Shown here: positions 1 to 11,340 of the stretch, piece after piece | Layout: the number at the start of each line of letters is the position of its first letter | Position numbering within the stretch: position 1 is the stretch's first letter | NCBI RefSeq assembly: GCF_024679095.1 | Contig: NC_066549.1 | Span: 12,413,977 to 12,477,976, forward strand | Direction: 5' to 3' | DNA: 64,000 bases | Origin: Eriocheir sinensis | Lineage: Eukaryota > Arthropoda > Malacostraca > Decapoda > Varunidae | Translations under genes and position numbers: made by a program | Notes under the pieces: generated by a model | Seen by the model: the letters and a program-made list of their open reading frames with translations, nothing else | Told to the model about the DNA's origin: nothing | The model's database searches: none

Positions 1-80
1 TGGGCAACTCTCTGAACATTTGCCGAAATGGGTACCTCGGGAAGCCTGTGTCTGGTAATCCTGATGTTACACTTGGCTGT
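1..80 (+). mobile_element. SINE body fragment (family S2), partial
   Basis: The stretch around aaatgggtacctcggg and tctggtaatcctgatgtt resembles, in order, the body of the tRNA-headed SINE read on the minus strand at 16785-17060 (aaatgggtacccgggg ... gtggtaacccggatgttg). It is cut by the window edge and diverged, so this is a similarity call by eye. Confidence 0.4.
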
Positions 81-329
81 CTTTCAGAAGTCTTAGATAT
101 GCAACAACAACATGCTACATAACTACAATGGTAAATACTGGCTGCATTGTTGCCTTCAAACCTTTCTTTGTCACTCCCAACACGGGAACATAGAAGAATG
201 TTGACTGGCTGCATTAGTATCGCATATCCGTCAAGCCTTCCGGCCTCTTTTTTGTCGCTTTCTCTAGATGCAATGATTTTTTCCCTCCTCTTTTGTCATG
301 CGTTTGTACTGCTCGAGTTTGATCTGCAT

Positions 330-1812
330 TTGTTGTGTTGTGCTTTACTGTGGTGTGCTGTGTTGTGATGAGCGTGTTGTGTTGTGATGAACGTGTTGTG
401 TTGTGCTGTGCTGTGCTGTGCTGTGCTGTGTTGTGTTGTGTTGTGCTGTGCTGTGTTGTGTTGTGCTGTGCTGTGTTGTGTTGTGCTGTGCTTGTTGTGT
501 TGTGCTGTGTTGTGTTGTGCTGTGCTGTGCTGTGTTGTGCTATGTTGTGTTGTGCTTTACTGTGTTGTGTTGTGTTGTGTTGTGTTCTGTTGTGTCATGT
601 GTTGTGTTGTGTTGTGCTGTGCTGTGCTGTGCTGTGTTGTGTTGTGTTGTGCTGTGTTGTGTTGTGTTGTGTTGTGCTGTGTTGTGTTGTGTTGTGCTGT
701 GCTGTGTTGTGTTGTGTTGTGTTGTGTTGTGTTGTGTTGTGTTGTGTTGTGTTGTGTTGTGTTGTGCTGTGTTGTGTTGTGTTGTGCTGTGTTATGTTGT
801 GTTGTGTTGTGTTGTGTTGTGTTGTGTTGTGCTGTGTTGTGTTGTGTTGTGCTGTGTTGTGTTGTGTTGTGCTGTGTTATGTTGTGTTGTGCTGTGTTGT
901 GTTGTGTTGTGTTGTGCTGTGTTGTGTTGTGTTGTGCTATGTTATGTTGTGTTGTGTTGTGTTGTGTTGTGTTGTGTTGTGCTGTGTTGTGCTGTGTTGT
1001 GCTGTGTTATGTTGTGTTGTGTTGTGTTGTGTTGTGTTGTGCTGTGTTGTGTTGTGTTGTGCTGTGTTGTGTTGTGTTGTGTTGTGTTGTGTTGTGTTGT
1101 GTTGTGTTGTGCTGTGTTGTGCTGTGTTGTGTTGTGCTGTGTTGTGTTGTGTTGTGCTGTGTTGTGTTGTGCTGTGTTGTGTTGTGTTGTGTTGTGTTGT
1201 GTTGTGTTGTGCTGTGTTGTGTTGTGTTGTGTTGTGTTGTGTTGTGTTGTGTTGTGCTGTGTTGTGTTGTGCTGTGTTGTGTTGTGTTGTGCTGTGTTGT
1301 GTTGTGCTGTGTTGTGTTGTGTTGTGCTGTGTTGTGTTGTGTTGTGTTGTGCTGTGTTGTGCTGTGCTGTGTTGTGTTGTGTTGTGCTGTGCTGTGTTAT
1401 GTTGTGTTGTGTTGTGCTGTGTTGTGCTGTGTTGTGTTGTGCTGTGTTATGTTGTGTTGTGTTGTGTTGTGCTGTGTTGTGTTGTGTTGTGCTGTGTTGT
1501 GTTGTGTTGTGCTGTGTTGTGTTGTGCTGTGTTGTGTTGTGTTGTGCTGTGTTGTGTTGTGTTGTGTTGTGTTGTGCTGTGTTGTGTTGTGTTGTGTTGT
1601 GTTGTGCTGTGTTGTGTTGTGTTGTGCTGTGTTGTGTTGTGTTGTGCTGTGCTGTGTTGTGTTGTGTTGTGCTGTGCTGTGTTATGTTGTGTTGTGTTGT
1701 GCTGTGTTGTGCTGTGTTGTGTTGTGCTGTGTTATGTTGTGTTGTGTTGTGTTGTGTTGTGTTGTGTTGTGTTGTGTTGTGTTGTGTTGTGCTGTGTTAT
1801 CTTGTGTAGTGT
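330..1812. repeat. TTGTG/CTGTG pentanucleotide array, about 1.45 kb
   Basis: Nearly perfect 5-bp phase runs across almost 1.5 kb. Units are TTGTG with interspersed CTGTG and rare TTATG variants; the first ~60 bp are irregular. Since 5 and 3 are coprime and no phase creates a stop, all three plus frames stay open and give Leu-Cys-Cys-Val-Val polymers that are not proteins. The variant pattern starting at 1386 recurs at 1671 over at least 85 bp, so a block of 285 bp (57 units) was copied inside the array. Confidence 0.97.
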
Positions 1813-1856
1813 TGAATTCTGGTCAGATGACTAAAATAAGGAGAGGATATGATAAA

Positions 1857-1912
1857 CTGATAGACAAATATAGATCGATCGATAGATAGAGATAGATAGA
1901 TAGATAGATAGA
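1857..1912. repeat. (GATA)n microsatellite, imperfect
   Basis: GATA and GATC tetramers follow directly after the pentanucleotide array and a short unique spacer. Confidence 0.9.
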
Positions 1913-2198
1913 AGGAAAAAGTTAAGAAAAAGAGAATGTGTGAGAGATAAGTTGTAATTAAATATAAGAGTTAGTGAATAAATCAGATCAAAATAAAGAC
2001 TAACTGCTGAAGACAAAAAAACAAAAAGTCTCCCAATAACAAAACATCCGCCGGGAGGCCTTGGAGATAGGAAGAAGCCTACTGAATGGGAATGAAGCAA
2101 TGACTGAAGTTAAGAGTGAGCGTGGGAGGATATGAAGATGGGAATTTTTATTTTCTCTTTTTATACGAAAATCAGAGGGTAGTGAGGAGAGATTCAGG

Positions 2199-2200
<2 letters not shown>

Positions 2201-2233
<33 letters not shown>
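2201..2233. repeat. (CA)n microsatellite
   Basis: Pure CA dinucleotides. The 430 bp that follow are AG-rich, lysine/arginine/glutamate-like in every plus frame, with no recognisable domain. Confidence 0.95.
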
Positions 2234-2235
<2 letters not shown>

Positions 2236-2666
2236 ATAAAACACGAATTGGCAAACGAAAACAAGGAATTGGATGCAACAAAAGGGAAAGACGTAGTAAA
2301 CAGATATATTGGTAATCATGAATTTTGGACCTAGAGAACAAAATTAAGGAGGAAGATGAACCTTTCGGAAGTGTCATTAACCTTTCCACCTTGCCGAACG
2401 AAATGGCGCCACTGAAAGAGAAGAGGAAGATTAGGATTAGGAGGAGGAGGAGGAGGAGGCGAATCAGGAAGAGGAAGAAGATGTGGAGGATGAGATGCAG
2501 AAGGAAAGCGGTTGCGGAAGAAAAGAAAGATGATGAGGAACAGAAAGAAATAATACAATAGAAAAAAGGGGAAACACAACAACAGAAAAATAAAAATGAG
2601 GAAGATGTAAATGACGAGGTGAAGAAAATGGAAGAAAAAAGGATGATTGATGAAGATGGAGAGAGA

Positions 2667-2858
<192 letters not shown>

Positions 2859-3142
2859 AAGGGCACTTGTGTATGACTATAGCCTGACGTGAGTGACGAG
2901 CGGAAGAGGGAAGGGGAGGGGAATTCAGCCATAACTCTGTCAAAATATTTTTCCTTATTTCTTCATAATATATTGTCACAAGCTAGCCGAGGCGTGTACG
3001 AAGACATGTAATTTTTTTCAATTTTACCGATTTTGAAGAAAAAAAAAAAATCGCGTAGAACTGCCTCCAGGTTATAGGTGACATGGGTGGAAATGTAGAT
3101 CGGGATGTAGGTGGTGGCATGAATGATATTTGGAAGCTTTTT

Positions 3143-3145
<3 letters not shown>

Positions 3146-3214
<69 letters not shown>
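3146..3214. repeat. (GT)n microsatellite
   Basis: Pure GT, followed by a GATGAT/GAA-rich stretch to about 3450. Confidence 0.96.
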
Positions 3215-3217
<3 letters not shown>

Positions 3218-3540
3218 ATGATAATAATGCTGATGAAGATGAAGAATATGAGGATGATGATTATGATAAAGATGAGGATGATGAGGATGATGATGCTGAA
3301 AATGAAGTACGAAAAGAAGGAAAAAGATAATAATAAGAAAAAAGCAAGAAAAAAACAAGAAAAAATAAGAAAAAAACAAGAAAAAGAAAGAAAAAGAACA
3401 ACAAGGTGACGATAGTGATGATGATGATGATGCTAGTGAAGAAGAAGAAGAGCTCAGGATAGAAAAAAAAGAAAAAAAAATGGGAACAAGAGGAGTCAAG
3501 AAGAGCAGCTGAGCCTTCACATCCACAAAACAACCCCCAA

Positions 3541-3579
<39 letters not shown>

Positions 3580-3582
3580 GAA
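3541..3582. repeat. (CAA)n microsatellite
   Basis: Pure CAA trinucleotides. Confidence 0.93.
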
Positions 3583-3707
3583 CGACAATGGCGACTCAAC
3601 ACAAGGGAGGGATTACACGCCTAGGAGATTCTTCTTTTCTATTTTAATGCTTTGAGAACTTTAGGAATGGAAAACTTTTGGTATACGTAATGGATTCCTT
3701 ACAGGAC

Positions 3708-3773
3708 TACTACTACTACTACTACAACTACTACAACTTCTACTACTACTACTACTACTACTATTACTAATAC
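3708..3773. repeat. (ACT)n microsatellite, imperfect
   Basis: ACT trinucleotides with a few substitutions. The next 330 bp to the compound repeat at 4103 hold nothing recognisable. Confidence 0.9.
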
Positions 3774-4102
3774 TACATTCAGCTGCCCCCTTCATCTTGT
3801 CACGATATATACGCTTTTACAGATAAAGGAAGGAAGCATTTGACATAAGAGAGACCATTGTATGTTTTGTATTAGACTCAAACTAGAGTAGGACCGAATT
3901 ATATCGATGGTAGTAAGTCAGAGGTACCTTATTACTTACCGAGGCAGAATCTCTTTTTTTTTCCGACCCTTGAGGAATGAGAGAAAGAGGAAAGGAAAAT
4001 AGAGAGAAGAAAGATGAAAGAAAATAATAAAGCAAGGAGTAAAAAAAAGAAAAAAAAGACAGAGGAAGAAAGAAACAAGCAAAGAAAGTACGAAAAAACG
4101 AA

Positions 4103-4290
<188 letters not shown>

Positions 4291-4499
4291 TATCAAACAA
4301 ACCCTTCCTTATTTTTGATCAGCCCTCACATGCTCCCCTTCTCCCTCCTCTGACATCGGGCGCCTAATGTATTAGTTTGAGCCTCGAGTTCTTCCAGCGT
4401 CCCCGTTCCATCCTTCCCTTTCCCGTTTTCTTCGTCGCCTCTGCTGCTGCTAGTCATTCATTATCCCCTTGCTCTTTCTGACGCTAATGAGTAAAAATG

Positions 4500-5300
4500 T
4501 GACGAGAGTTCTAATTGGAAAAGAGGGAGAGAAGAAGAAGAAAAAGAAAAGAAGGCGGAGAAACGAAACCAATAAGCGAATAGCGAAGTGAGTAATGGAA
4601 GAAGAGACGATGTAATGATGCAATATATTAACTGAGAGACGAGGGAAGAGACAGGCTGAAAATTGACTTACTGCTGACTTAAGAAATTACAATGAAGTAT
4701 GTGAGTGTGTGTGTGCAGTTTCGAGATCTGTGAAAGGAAAAAGGTTTGAACTGGGATGAAGGAGAGAAAGGAAGGAACGATTGTTGAAGGAAAAGAGGAA
4801 GGGAGGAAGAGATATGAAAGCAAGGAAGGCAGGAATGAAGGAAAGGAAAGGAGGAAAGGATTAAAGAAAGGGAATAATCAAGGGAGCCGGAAATTAACGG
4901 AGAAAATAGACAGACCAACAATGAAAACGTAAGAAAGGAGGGAGTAAGAATCAAAGGAAGCTTGGAAGGAAATATAAATATCAACGAAAAGAGTGGAAGG
5001 AGAGGAAAGCAAAAAAAATGGGAGGAAAGAAGGAATGAAGGAAAGAATATGGAAAGAAGAAAGGAATAACAAAAAATAAGTTGGGAAGGAAGGTTGGAGG
5101 GAAGAAAAGAAAGAATGAAAAAGCGAATGAAGAAAGAAATTACGTAAAGAAGAGGGAAAGAATAAAAAAAAAAAATTGAGAAGGAAGGTTGAGAGAAGGA
5201 AAGGAGAGAAAGAAGAGAATGAACGAATGAAGGAAGGTAGGAAGGAAGAATGGAAGGTTGGAGAGACTTAATTAATGAAGCACGGAGGAGAGTGAATCAA
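4500..5300. repeat. Purine-rich GGAA/GAAA tract, degenerate
   Basis: Roughly 800 bp of GGAA, GAAA and GAAGG words with scattered pyrimidines. No gene is visible on either strand; the open frames on the minus strand are Phe/Leu/Ser-rich readings of the tract. Confidence 0.75.
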
Positions 5301-5379
5301 GCCGAGAAAAATGGAAATGTAGAATAGCGTTTCGTACTTGTGTTAATGGAGCGAGTGAGAGACACAAGACTGAGAGGCC

Positions 5380-5555
5380 TGAGGAGTCTTGTCTCGTCCG
5401 TCAACACAGCGGGACTGATATGTTTCGGCCACCTCTTTTCATTCTTTTTTGTAGGAGCAGCGAGTAGCGGGCTTTTTTTTATTATTGTTTCCTTTTCTTG
5501 TGCCCTTGAACTGTCTCCTTTGTTGTAAAAAAAGAGAAAAAAAAAGACCTCTAAG
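5380..5555 (+). mobile_element. 3' tail of jockey-like LINE (family J), copy 1
   Basis: The motifs ggagcagcgagtagcgggct, cccttgaactgtctcctttg and a terminal A-run match the tail seen at 8745-8850 and, more loosely, those at 33150-33466, 42230-43195 and 56230-56595. The copy is a 5'-truncated insertion with no coding capacity. Family assignment rests on the tail shared with the longer coding copy at 42230-43195. Confidence 0.65.
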
Positions 5556-5739
5556 ATTATTCCATCCGCACTGGGAAAGCCGGGCGACAGACGGACGAAA
5601 GACTGAACTCAATGTGTGAACCAGAACTATTATATTGAGCAGCCGAACTCACATGCAGCTGAGAGTAATTGAAAGACGTACGAAAAGAACCCCCCCAAAA
5701 CTGTTATTATGTGAGTCGTCCCTGTTATGTATTAAGCAA

Positions 5740-5915
5740 CGCCTCCATGAGTTCTTACCGTCCTTAAAAGTCTCTGGTAAGGAACTCCGTCAAATGCTGT
5801 ATTGTAATCATTTCAGTATCTCAGTCTTTATCTACTTCCTCAAAAATCTTTCTGTTGAATGATAAAAGCTGTCACACAGGAGCGAGTCACCCTTCCTGAA
5901 GCCCTACTATGAACT
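5740..5915 (-). pseudogene. Decayed CR1-like reverse transcriptase relic
   Basis: On the minus strand short segments read, in different frames, as KIFEEVDKD and then AFDGVPYQRLLRTVRTHG. This is the order found around RT motif A in CR1-like LINEs (compare the motif AFDKVPHQRLL in the intact copy at 46285-48045). Stops and frameshifts separate the pieces, and motif A itself is damaged. This is a very old copy; no boundaries or tail can be fixed. Confidence 0.5.
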
Positions 5916-6384
5916 TCTCTAAACAAACACGGATATTCCTTATTAATTAGAATGATGGAGACAAATATTTTAACTGTGATTAATAATGTCAGTTTCATAA
6001 TGAGATGAAAAATGCGTTCCCACCAACTTTGTTTTGCGTGTTATTATAAACTGTACATTTTTTTTACCATACCTCTGGGCGTTTTCTTTTTCCCTCATTC
6101 TCATTTACTTTCTTTAACCTTTTTTATATTTTTCTTCCTTTATAATTTTTCCTTTCATCTGAGAAAAAAAAATAGTGGACATAAGTGTAAACTAATGCGT
6201 TCAGATTGCACCAAATTCTTTTCTGCAGACGTTGTTGTATGAGAACAAAATTTCGGGAGGCGGTGGTCGAGTGGTCAGCGTGCGGGCGTGGTGAACCCGA
6301 GGACCTTGGTTCGAGTCACACCGAAGGATGCTGACAATTTTCAATAATCGCCGATTGGTGGAAGATTACCCACATGTTGCCCAG

Positions 6385-6762
6385 GGCTGGTATTCTCAGA
6401 CGCTTCCGCCTCTCACATCAACTATTTCCAAAGGCCAAAAAGGAAATAAATGGGGTTCTCATGCATGCTTTTTTTAGGTTCATGGTACAGAAGGAGGGTC
6501 AAGCTACCACCAGGGTCATTAAACTACGCCTGGAAATGCCCCAAACTTTTTTTAGGTTCATGGTACAGAAGGAGGGTCAAACTACCACCAGGGTCATTAA
6601 ACTACGCCTGGAAATGCCCCAAACTTTTTTTAGGTTCATGGTACAGAAGGAGGGTCAAACTACCACCAGGGTCATTAAACTACGCCTGGAAATGCCCCAA
6701 ACTCCTACGATAACCGTGTCAAATGTGTGAGCTTGGGCGCCGAAATGTTTAAGATAACGGCC
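6385..6762 (+). mobile_element. TIR element (family M1, copy A) nested in SINE S1
   Basis: Left end ggctggtattctcagac and right end aagataacggcc are imperfect inverted repeats. CCAG flanks both sides (6381-6384 and 6763-6766), consistent with a target duplication inside the SINE motif gcccag. Other copies lie at 30000-30497, 34283-34497 and 61930-62130. Without its internal triplication this copy would be about 222 bp, near the 215 bp of copy C. There is no transposase, so it is non-autonomous; the superfamily is unresolved. Confidence 0.7.
6469..6704 (+). repeat. 78-bp tandem triplication inside M1 copy A
   Basis: Three near-identical 78-bp units, each containing taggttcatggtacagaagg, start 78 bp apart (the word begins at 6475, 6553 and 6631). 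The other M1 copies carry this segment once. Because 78 is a multiple of 3 two plus frames stay open, producing repetitive peptides that I regard as chance. Confidence 0.92.
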
Positions 6763-6981
6763 CCAGATCTTCAGACAACTCTAACCAGCGATTTCGTTCA
6801 AATGAAGCACCGGGGGGCAGCATGAGCCAGGCAAGTGTCATATATCACGGCAGACACTATAAATTAAATTCGCCTGCGCCACTAACGGGCTGAGGTCGTC
6901 CAAGAGACTAATCAAGAGAGACTATCAGTGTTATAGGCAGCATCCTCACCCCCCCCCCCCCAAAAAAAAAAAAAAAAAAAA

Positions 6982-7205
6982 TTCTCCTGCCTTCAGTGGT
7001 TCACCAAGAAGATTGATTCGTCGAAAAAACAAACACAACGAAAAAAAAAAGACAGTCACTTCCTTCACCTTAACGACCGTCACTTCCTCCACCGTAATAT
7101 TGGTTCAGTTAGAGATGTGACGTCTTGGTGACCGCTTGCTGTCGTTTCGTTTAGGTTTTAATAGCAGATCACCTAGCGTGGACCATAGGGTTTGTGTGGT
7201 CTAAA

Positions 7206-7208
<3 letters not shown>
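6982..7208. other. Unique spacer, nothing recognised
   Basis: No open frame, repeat or motif is supported here. Confidence 0.5.
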
Positions 7209-7251
<43 letters not shown>

Positions 7252-7359
7252 ATCCCTACACGTGTCAATAAGCCAAGAAATAAAAGACTCCCGGACGAAA
7301 GTTACCGTCAAGAAAAACATGACTAATTACATTATCAACTCCCAGGCCACTTCCCCCTA

Positions 7360-7403
<44 letters not shown>

Positions 7404-7441
7404 GTACTCACACACACACACACATACACACGCACACACAC
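7209..7441. repeat. Two (CT)n tracts and a (CA)n tract
   Basis: CT at 7209-7247 and 7363-7400, interrupted CA at 7409-7441, separated by unique sequence. Confidence 0.9.
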
Positions 7442-7683
7442 ATCTGAACATCGTTGCCAGATAAAAAATAAACATGAAACCTATAAATAAAGATAACTGC
7501 AGTTCTGACGTCAAAATATTTAGACATTTAGACGGCTACTTATGGACATCAGTTACTCATCTTTAATAGAGAAAGAAACGCTGAGATTTACGTTCTGAAT
7601 CTAAAACATTGGTAACTATGTCGTCCAAATGTCTTCCAAGGAATGAAGAACGAATAAAATCCATTCTGCTTTGTAATTATATC

Positions 7684-7900
7684 GTTTTTTTTTCTCCTTT
7701 TTCTTCTTTTTCGTCGTCTTCTTCATCGTCTTCTTCTTCTTCTACTTCTTTTTCTTCTTCATCTTCTTTTTCTTCATTTTCCTTCTCTTTTTATTTCTAC
7801 TTCTTCTTCTTCTTCTTGTTTTTGTTCTTGTTCTTTTTTCTTCCTCTTCTTCTTCTTCTTATTATTATTATTCCTATTATTATTATTCCACCTCTTTTAA
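7684..7900. repeat. (TTC)n/(TTA)n pyrimidine tract, imperfect
   Basis: TTC and CTT words with small TTA blocks at the 3' end. The 320 bp that follow to 8224 show no gene. Confidence 0.85.
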
Positions 7901-8224
7901 CTCTTCTTCTTCGACACGAAATGACGCACAAGACAAACTTAACGAAATTCTGCAACGCTTATTAAACCAGACACACTACTCTTACTTTCCCTAACATAAT
8001 ATCCTTACATATTTCTTTCACATACTCCCGTACATACTTCCCTTACGTACTCGAGGAAAACTAAGGTGCGTAATGCTAGAGAATGTTTCCCGCGGTTCCG
8101 TTCTCTGGAGGCAGGCAGGAGGCGCAGGTGGTGAGCTCAGGTGATGTGCTCATGCTGGCGGGGTCACGACCAGGAAGTGCGTCACGAGGCAGGTGAACTC
8201 AGGTACTTAATTAGAGGTAGTTGC

Positions 8225-8481
8225 TCTTTTTCTCTCTATCTTTCTTTTTTGCTTACTGTTTTTTTTTTCTGTGTCCCATTGTCATTTGTCTATCACTAAT
8301 TCATCTATCCTCTTTTCTTATCTACCTAGCTGTTTATCAATCTTTCTATCTCTCTATCAATCTATGCATCTCTCCAGCTATCTATCTGTATCACTATCTA
8401 TCTGTCTACCTATATTATTCTGTTGGTCTATCTATGTATGTGTATATTTGCCACTATTTTTCGCGTATTTATCAGTAATCG

Positions 8482-8512
<31 letters not shown>

Positions 8513-8640
8513 GTCAGTTCATGCAATTTTATCTGTCAATTGTTTATGCATCTACGTACCTGTCTATCTATCTATCGACCTATTTATCTATTTCTATCTA
8601 TCCCTTTATCTATCTATCCATCGCCACCTACCTATCTACA
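8225..8640. repeat. (CTAT)n tetranucleotide region, degenerate
   Basis: CTAT, CTGT and CAAT tetramers dominate, with a pure (CAAT)n block near 8486-8512. Several plus frames stay open and read as Ser/Ile/Tyr/Leu polymers. Confidence 0.85.
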
Positions 8641-8744
8641 TTTTTTCCTGGTGATAAGTGCGAGAAACCAATGAAAGTTAGGGAAAAGGTAAAGTCAGGA
8701 GCATCTATCAACGTATTTTCTCTTTTTGGCTACTCGTCTATACT

Positions 8745-8850
8745 CTGTTCAGGAGCAGTAGGTAGCGGGCTTTTTTTCTTTCATATTGTTTTTTTTTGTT
8801 TTGTTTTTTTTACGCCCTTGAACTGTCTCCTTTGCTGTAAAAAAAAAAAA
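8745..8850 (+). mobile_element. 3' tail of jockey-like LINE (family J), copy 2
   Basis: The words caggagcagtaggtagcggg and cccttgaactgtctcctttg followed by an A-run match copy 1 at 5380-5555. Immediately downstream (8860-8895) agctgcgcgtggcctcggtg resembles a SINE S2 segment (16790-16830). Confidence 0.65.
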
Positions 8851-9000
8851 TCCTCTATAGCTGCGCGTGGCCTCGGTGCTCATTCGGTGTCCGTGAGAGT
8901 TGAAAGAAAAAAAAAGGGACATTAAAAGTTTAACTGAATTTACCTCTATGGAACAGCAAATGGATTTTTTTTTTTTTATGAGATGAACACGATAATTGGT

Positions 9001-9160
<160 letters not shown>

Positions 9161-9484
9161 GGGATGACAAAAAAAGGAATGAAAAAAGAATAGGAAATAA
9201 AGAATGTAGAAAAGCTGAACTGAAAAAAAAAGGAAATAAAAAAAAATATGTTCAACTTAGCATGAAGTCAAGTGGCGGTGTTGAAAAATGTTTTATCCGT
9301 TGGCGTTGGTTTTTTCTATATATATATATATATATTTTTTAGACCATTCACTGTCCCCCTGCATTTCGCTCGCCCTTGTTTGTATTGTCTCTTCAATAAC
9401 CAACACTCTTTCGTCACTTATATTGTCCCGATTCTTTTTCTTCCTTACTTTACAAACACTGATTTCTTTCGTCTATTGTTTACA

Positions 9485-9486
<2 letters not shown>

Positions 9487-9542
<56 letters not shown>

Positions 9543-9698
9543 TACTCTTTTTCTCTCTCTCTCTGTCTGTCTGTCTCTCTCCCTTTCTCTTGTTTTTTCT
9601 TTGCTTGATTTTTCTTCCACTCTTTTTCATTCTTTTCTTTCATTCTTGGTTTATTTTTTCGTCCATCTTTCTTTCTTTCTTTCTTCTTTCTCTCATTT

Positions 9699-9757
<59 letters not shown>
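9487..9757. repeat. (CT)n microsatellites with pyrimidine linker
   Basis: Two CT tracts (about 9487-9538 and 9704-9757) joined by T/C-rich sequence. Confidence 0.92.
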
Positions 9758-9760
<3 letters not shown>

Positions 9761-10530
9761 CATTTAGGCGAACATCCATTTCTTCCTTTCGTCTTTTCGT
9801 TCCGTGGTCTTTTCGCTGGAAATGAGAAAGTAGTCCGAAGTCTTAGGTCTTGAAGGGCGTTGAAAGCATGTATGTTTTGAGGGTTGAGTCAGAGGTTAAA
9901 GAATGAAGGTGCTGTCATCTGGTGAGCATTAAGTCATAATCGCTGGAGCGGACTATAGAACGCCATAAAAAACATCAGGATCAATTGCTCCAATGTTTAT
10001 ATCTATGTAGGTGGACTTTTGAGGGGATAAACACAGTAGCAATTACTTTTCACAGCTGCTGGCAGACGATATATCTTACACTCCTTGATACGCTTACGCT
10101 TAATTAATAGATAACCAGCAGAGAGAAGGTTACCTGCCTCCATGGTGAAGTGATAAGCACGCCTAGCAACGATTCCACGTTCGATAAATAAGAACGGATC
10201 TGAGGAAATCTGGGGAAAGTGAACTGTGGAAACCTGGATGTCAAACTGGCTCTTTGTCTTGGGGTAGTGAGTTATTTCCCGCCAAAGGATTAAGGGACAA
10301 TGTGACGAGAGTTGAGCATCAAGGTCGCGGGAAGTTTAAGCATTATAATTAAGATCAAAGAAGAGCGGGAGCAGGTGGCGTTGTCTTCCCGTAGCTCGGC
10401 GAAGTAATATAAACCCCAGCAGTCCCAGCAACTTGACTCCCTCCTCATTTTAAGTTGTAGGAAATGTTTAATTAGTAAGAATTCAATTAGGCAACTGTGA
10501 GACGATTTAGGAACAAAATCCGTAGGTGCG

Positions 10531-10533
<3 letters not shown>
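9758..10533. other. Unique sequence, no gene seen
   Basis: About 775 bp of mixed composition with no long frame or repeat. Around 10141-10190 a weak tRNA-like pair (ggtgaagtgataagcac ... cacgttcgat) might be an old SINE head, but this is not firm. Confidence 0.4.

Positions 10534-10586
<53 letters not shown>
10534..10586. repeat. (GT)n microsatellite
   Basis: Pure GT. The next 390 bp are unique and show no gene. Confidence 0.95.
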
Positions 10587-10587
<1 letters not shown>

Positions 10588-10977
10588 CGTGATGTAAAAC
10601 CCACACTAATTACAAACACGGCTAGACAGACAAACATACAGAAGGGGAGACAAAAAGTGACCGACAGATAGAACAAAGAAAATAAACCAAACCAAACAAA
10701 GACACCCAGATAAATAACTACTAAAACGAAAATAAAGTCAGACACAACCCAGGCAAAATCTAATTAGACCTTAAACCCAGACAGGCTAAGCGAAAGACAT
10801 ATTAGCAGACAGGAAGAGCTCGACGAGGCCGGGTAATACTGGCGGCGGAACAGCTGGGCTTCTGTACCTAGCATGCAATTACTGTGCCGGTGAAGTGTTT
10901 GGCGTGGAGCGTTCAGAGAGCGGTAAGAGAGCCTCGGGTCCGACTACACTAATGGGATGCAACAGTCGAACAAGTCG

Positions 10978-11340
10978 AGTAAGAGAGGGAAGGAGTGAGT
11001 GAGTTAATGACGGAGTTGGTGAGAAGATTGGTGAGTGAGCGAGTGAATGAATAAATGAGGAGTGATGGAGTGAGGTGATGAGTGAGTGTGTAGATGAGTG
11101 AGTGACTGAGTGAGTGAGTATGTGGAGTGAGTGAATGGATGAGTGAGTGAGAAGGTAAAGAGATAAGGAACTGAGTGAAGAGTGAGTGAGAAGTTAGAGA
11201 TAAGAGATGGACTGAATGAAGAATGAGGAAAAGGATGAGTGAATGAGTGAGTGAGCGAGCGAGCGAGCGAGTGAGTGAGTGGGTGGGTGACTGAGTAAGT
11301 AACTAATTGAGTGGTGACTGAGTGAGTGTGTGAACGAGCC
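10978..11340. repeat. (GAGT)n tetranucleotide region, degenerate
   Basis: GAGT/GAAT/GAGC tetramers over 360 bp with irregular breaks. Confidence 0.85.

Larger units (their letters stand above)
6249..6981 (+). mobile_element. tRNA-headed SINE (family S1) split by a TIR element
   Basis: The head looks like a tRNA gene: an A-box-like gtggtcgagtggtcagcg and a B-box-like ggttcgagtc about 40 bp later. The body (tgacaattttcaat ... cccacatgttgcccag) continues after an insert (6385-6762) with caccggggggcagcatgagc, cacggcagacactataaat and actaacgggctgagg, then ends in C- and A-runs. Parts of the same body recur at 32040-32650 and, on the minus strand, at 19680-19795. SINEs are transcribed by RNA polymerase III and moved by LINE enzymes; no protein is encoded. 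Confidence 0.75.

Noticed and set aside
335..1889. Three overlapping ~500-residue frames of Leu/Cys/Val
   Set aside because: They are the same 5-bp repeat read in three frames; no stop can arise from the units. No protein evidence.
6374..6730. 118-residue repetitive frame
   Set aside because: Made by the 78-bp triplication inside a non-coding TIR element; 78 is divisible by three so frames persist.
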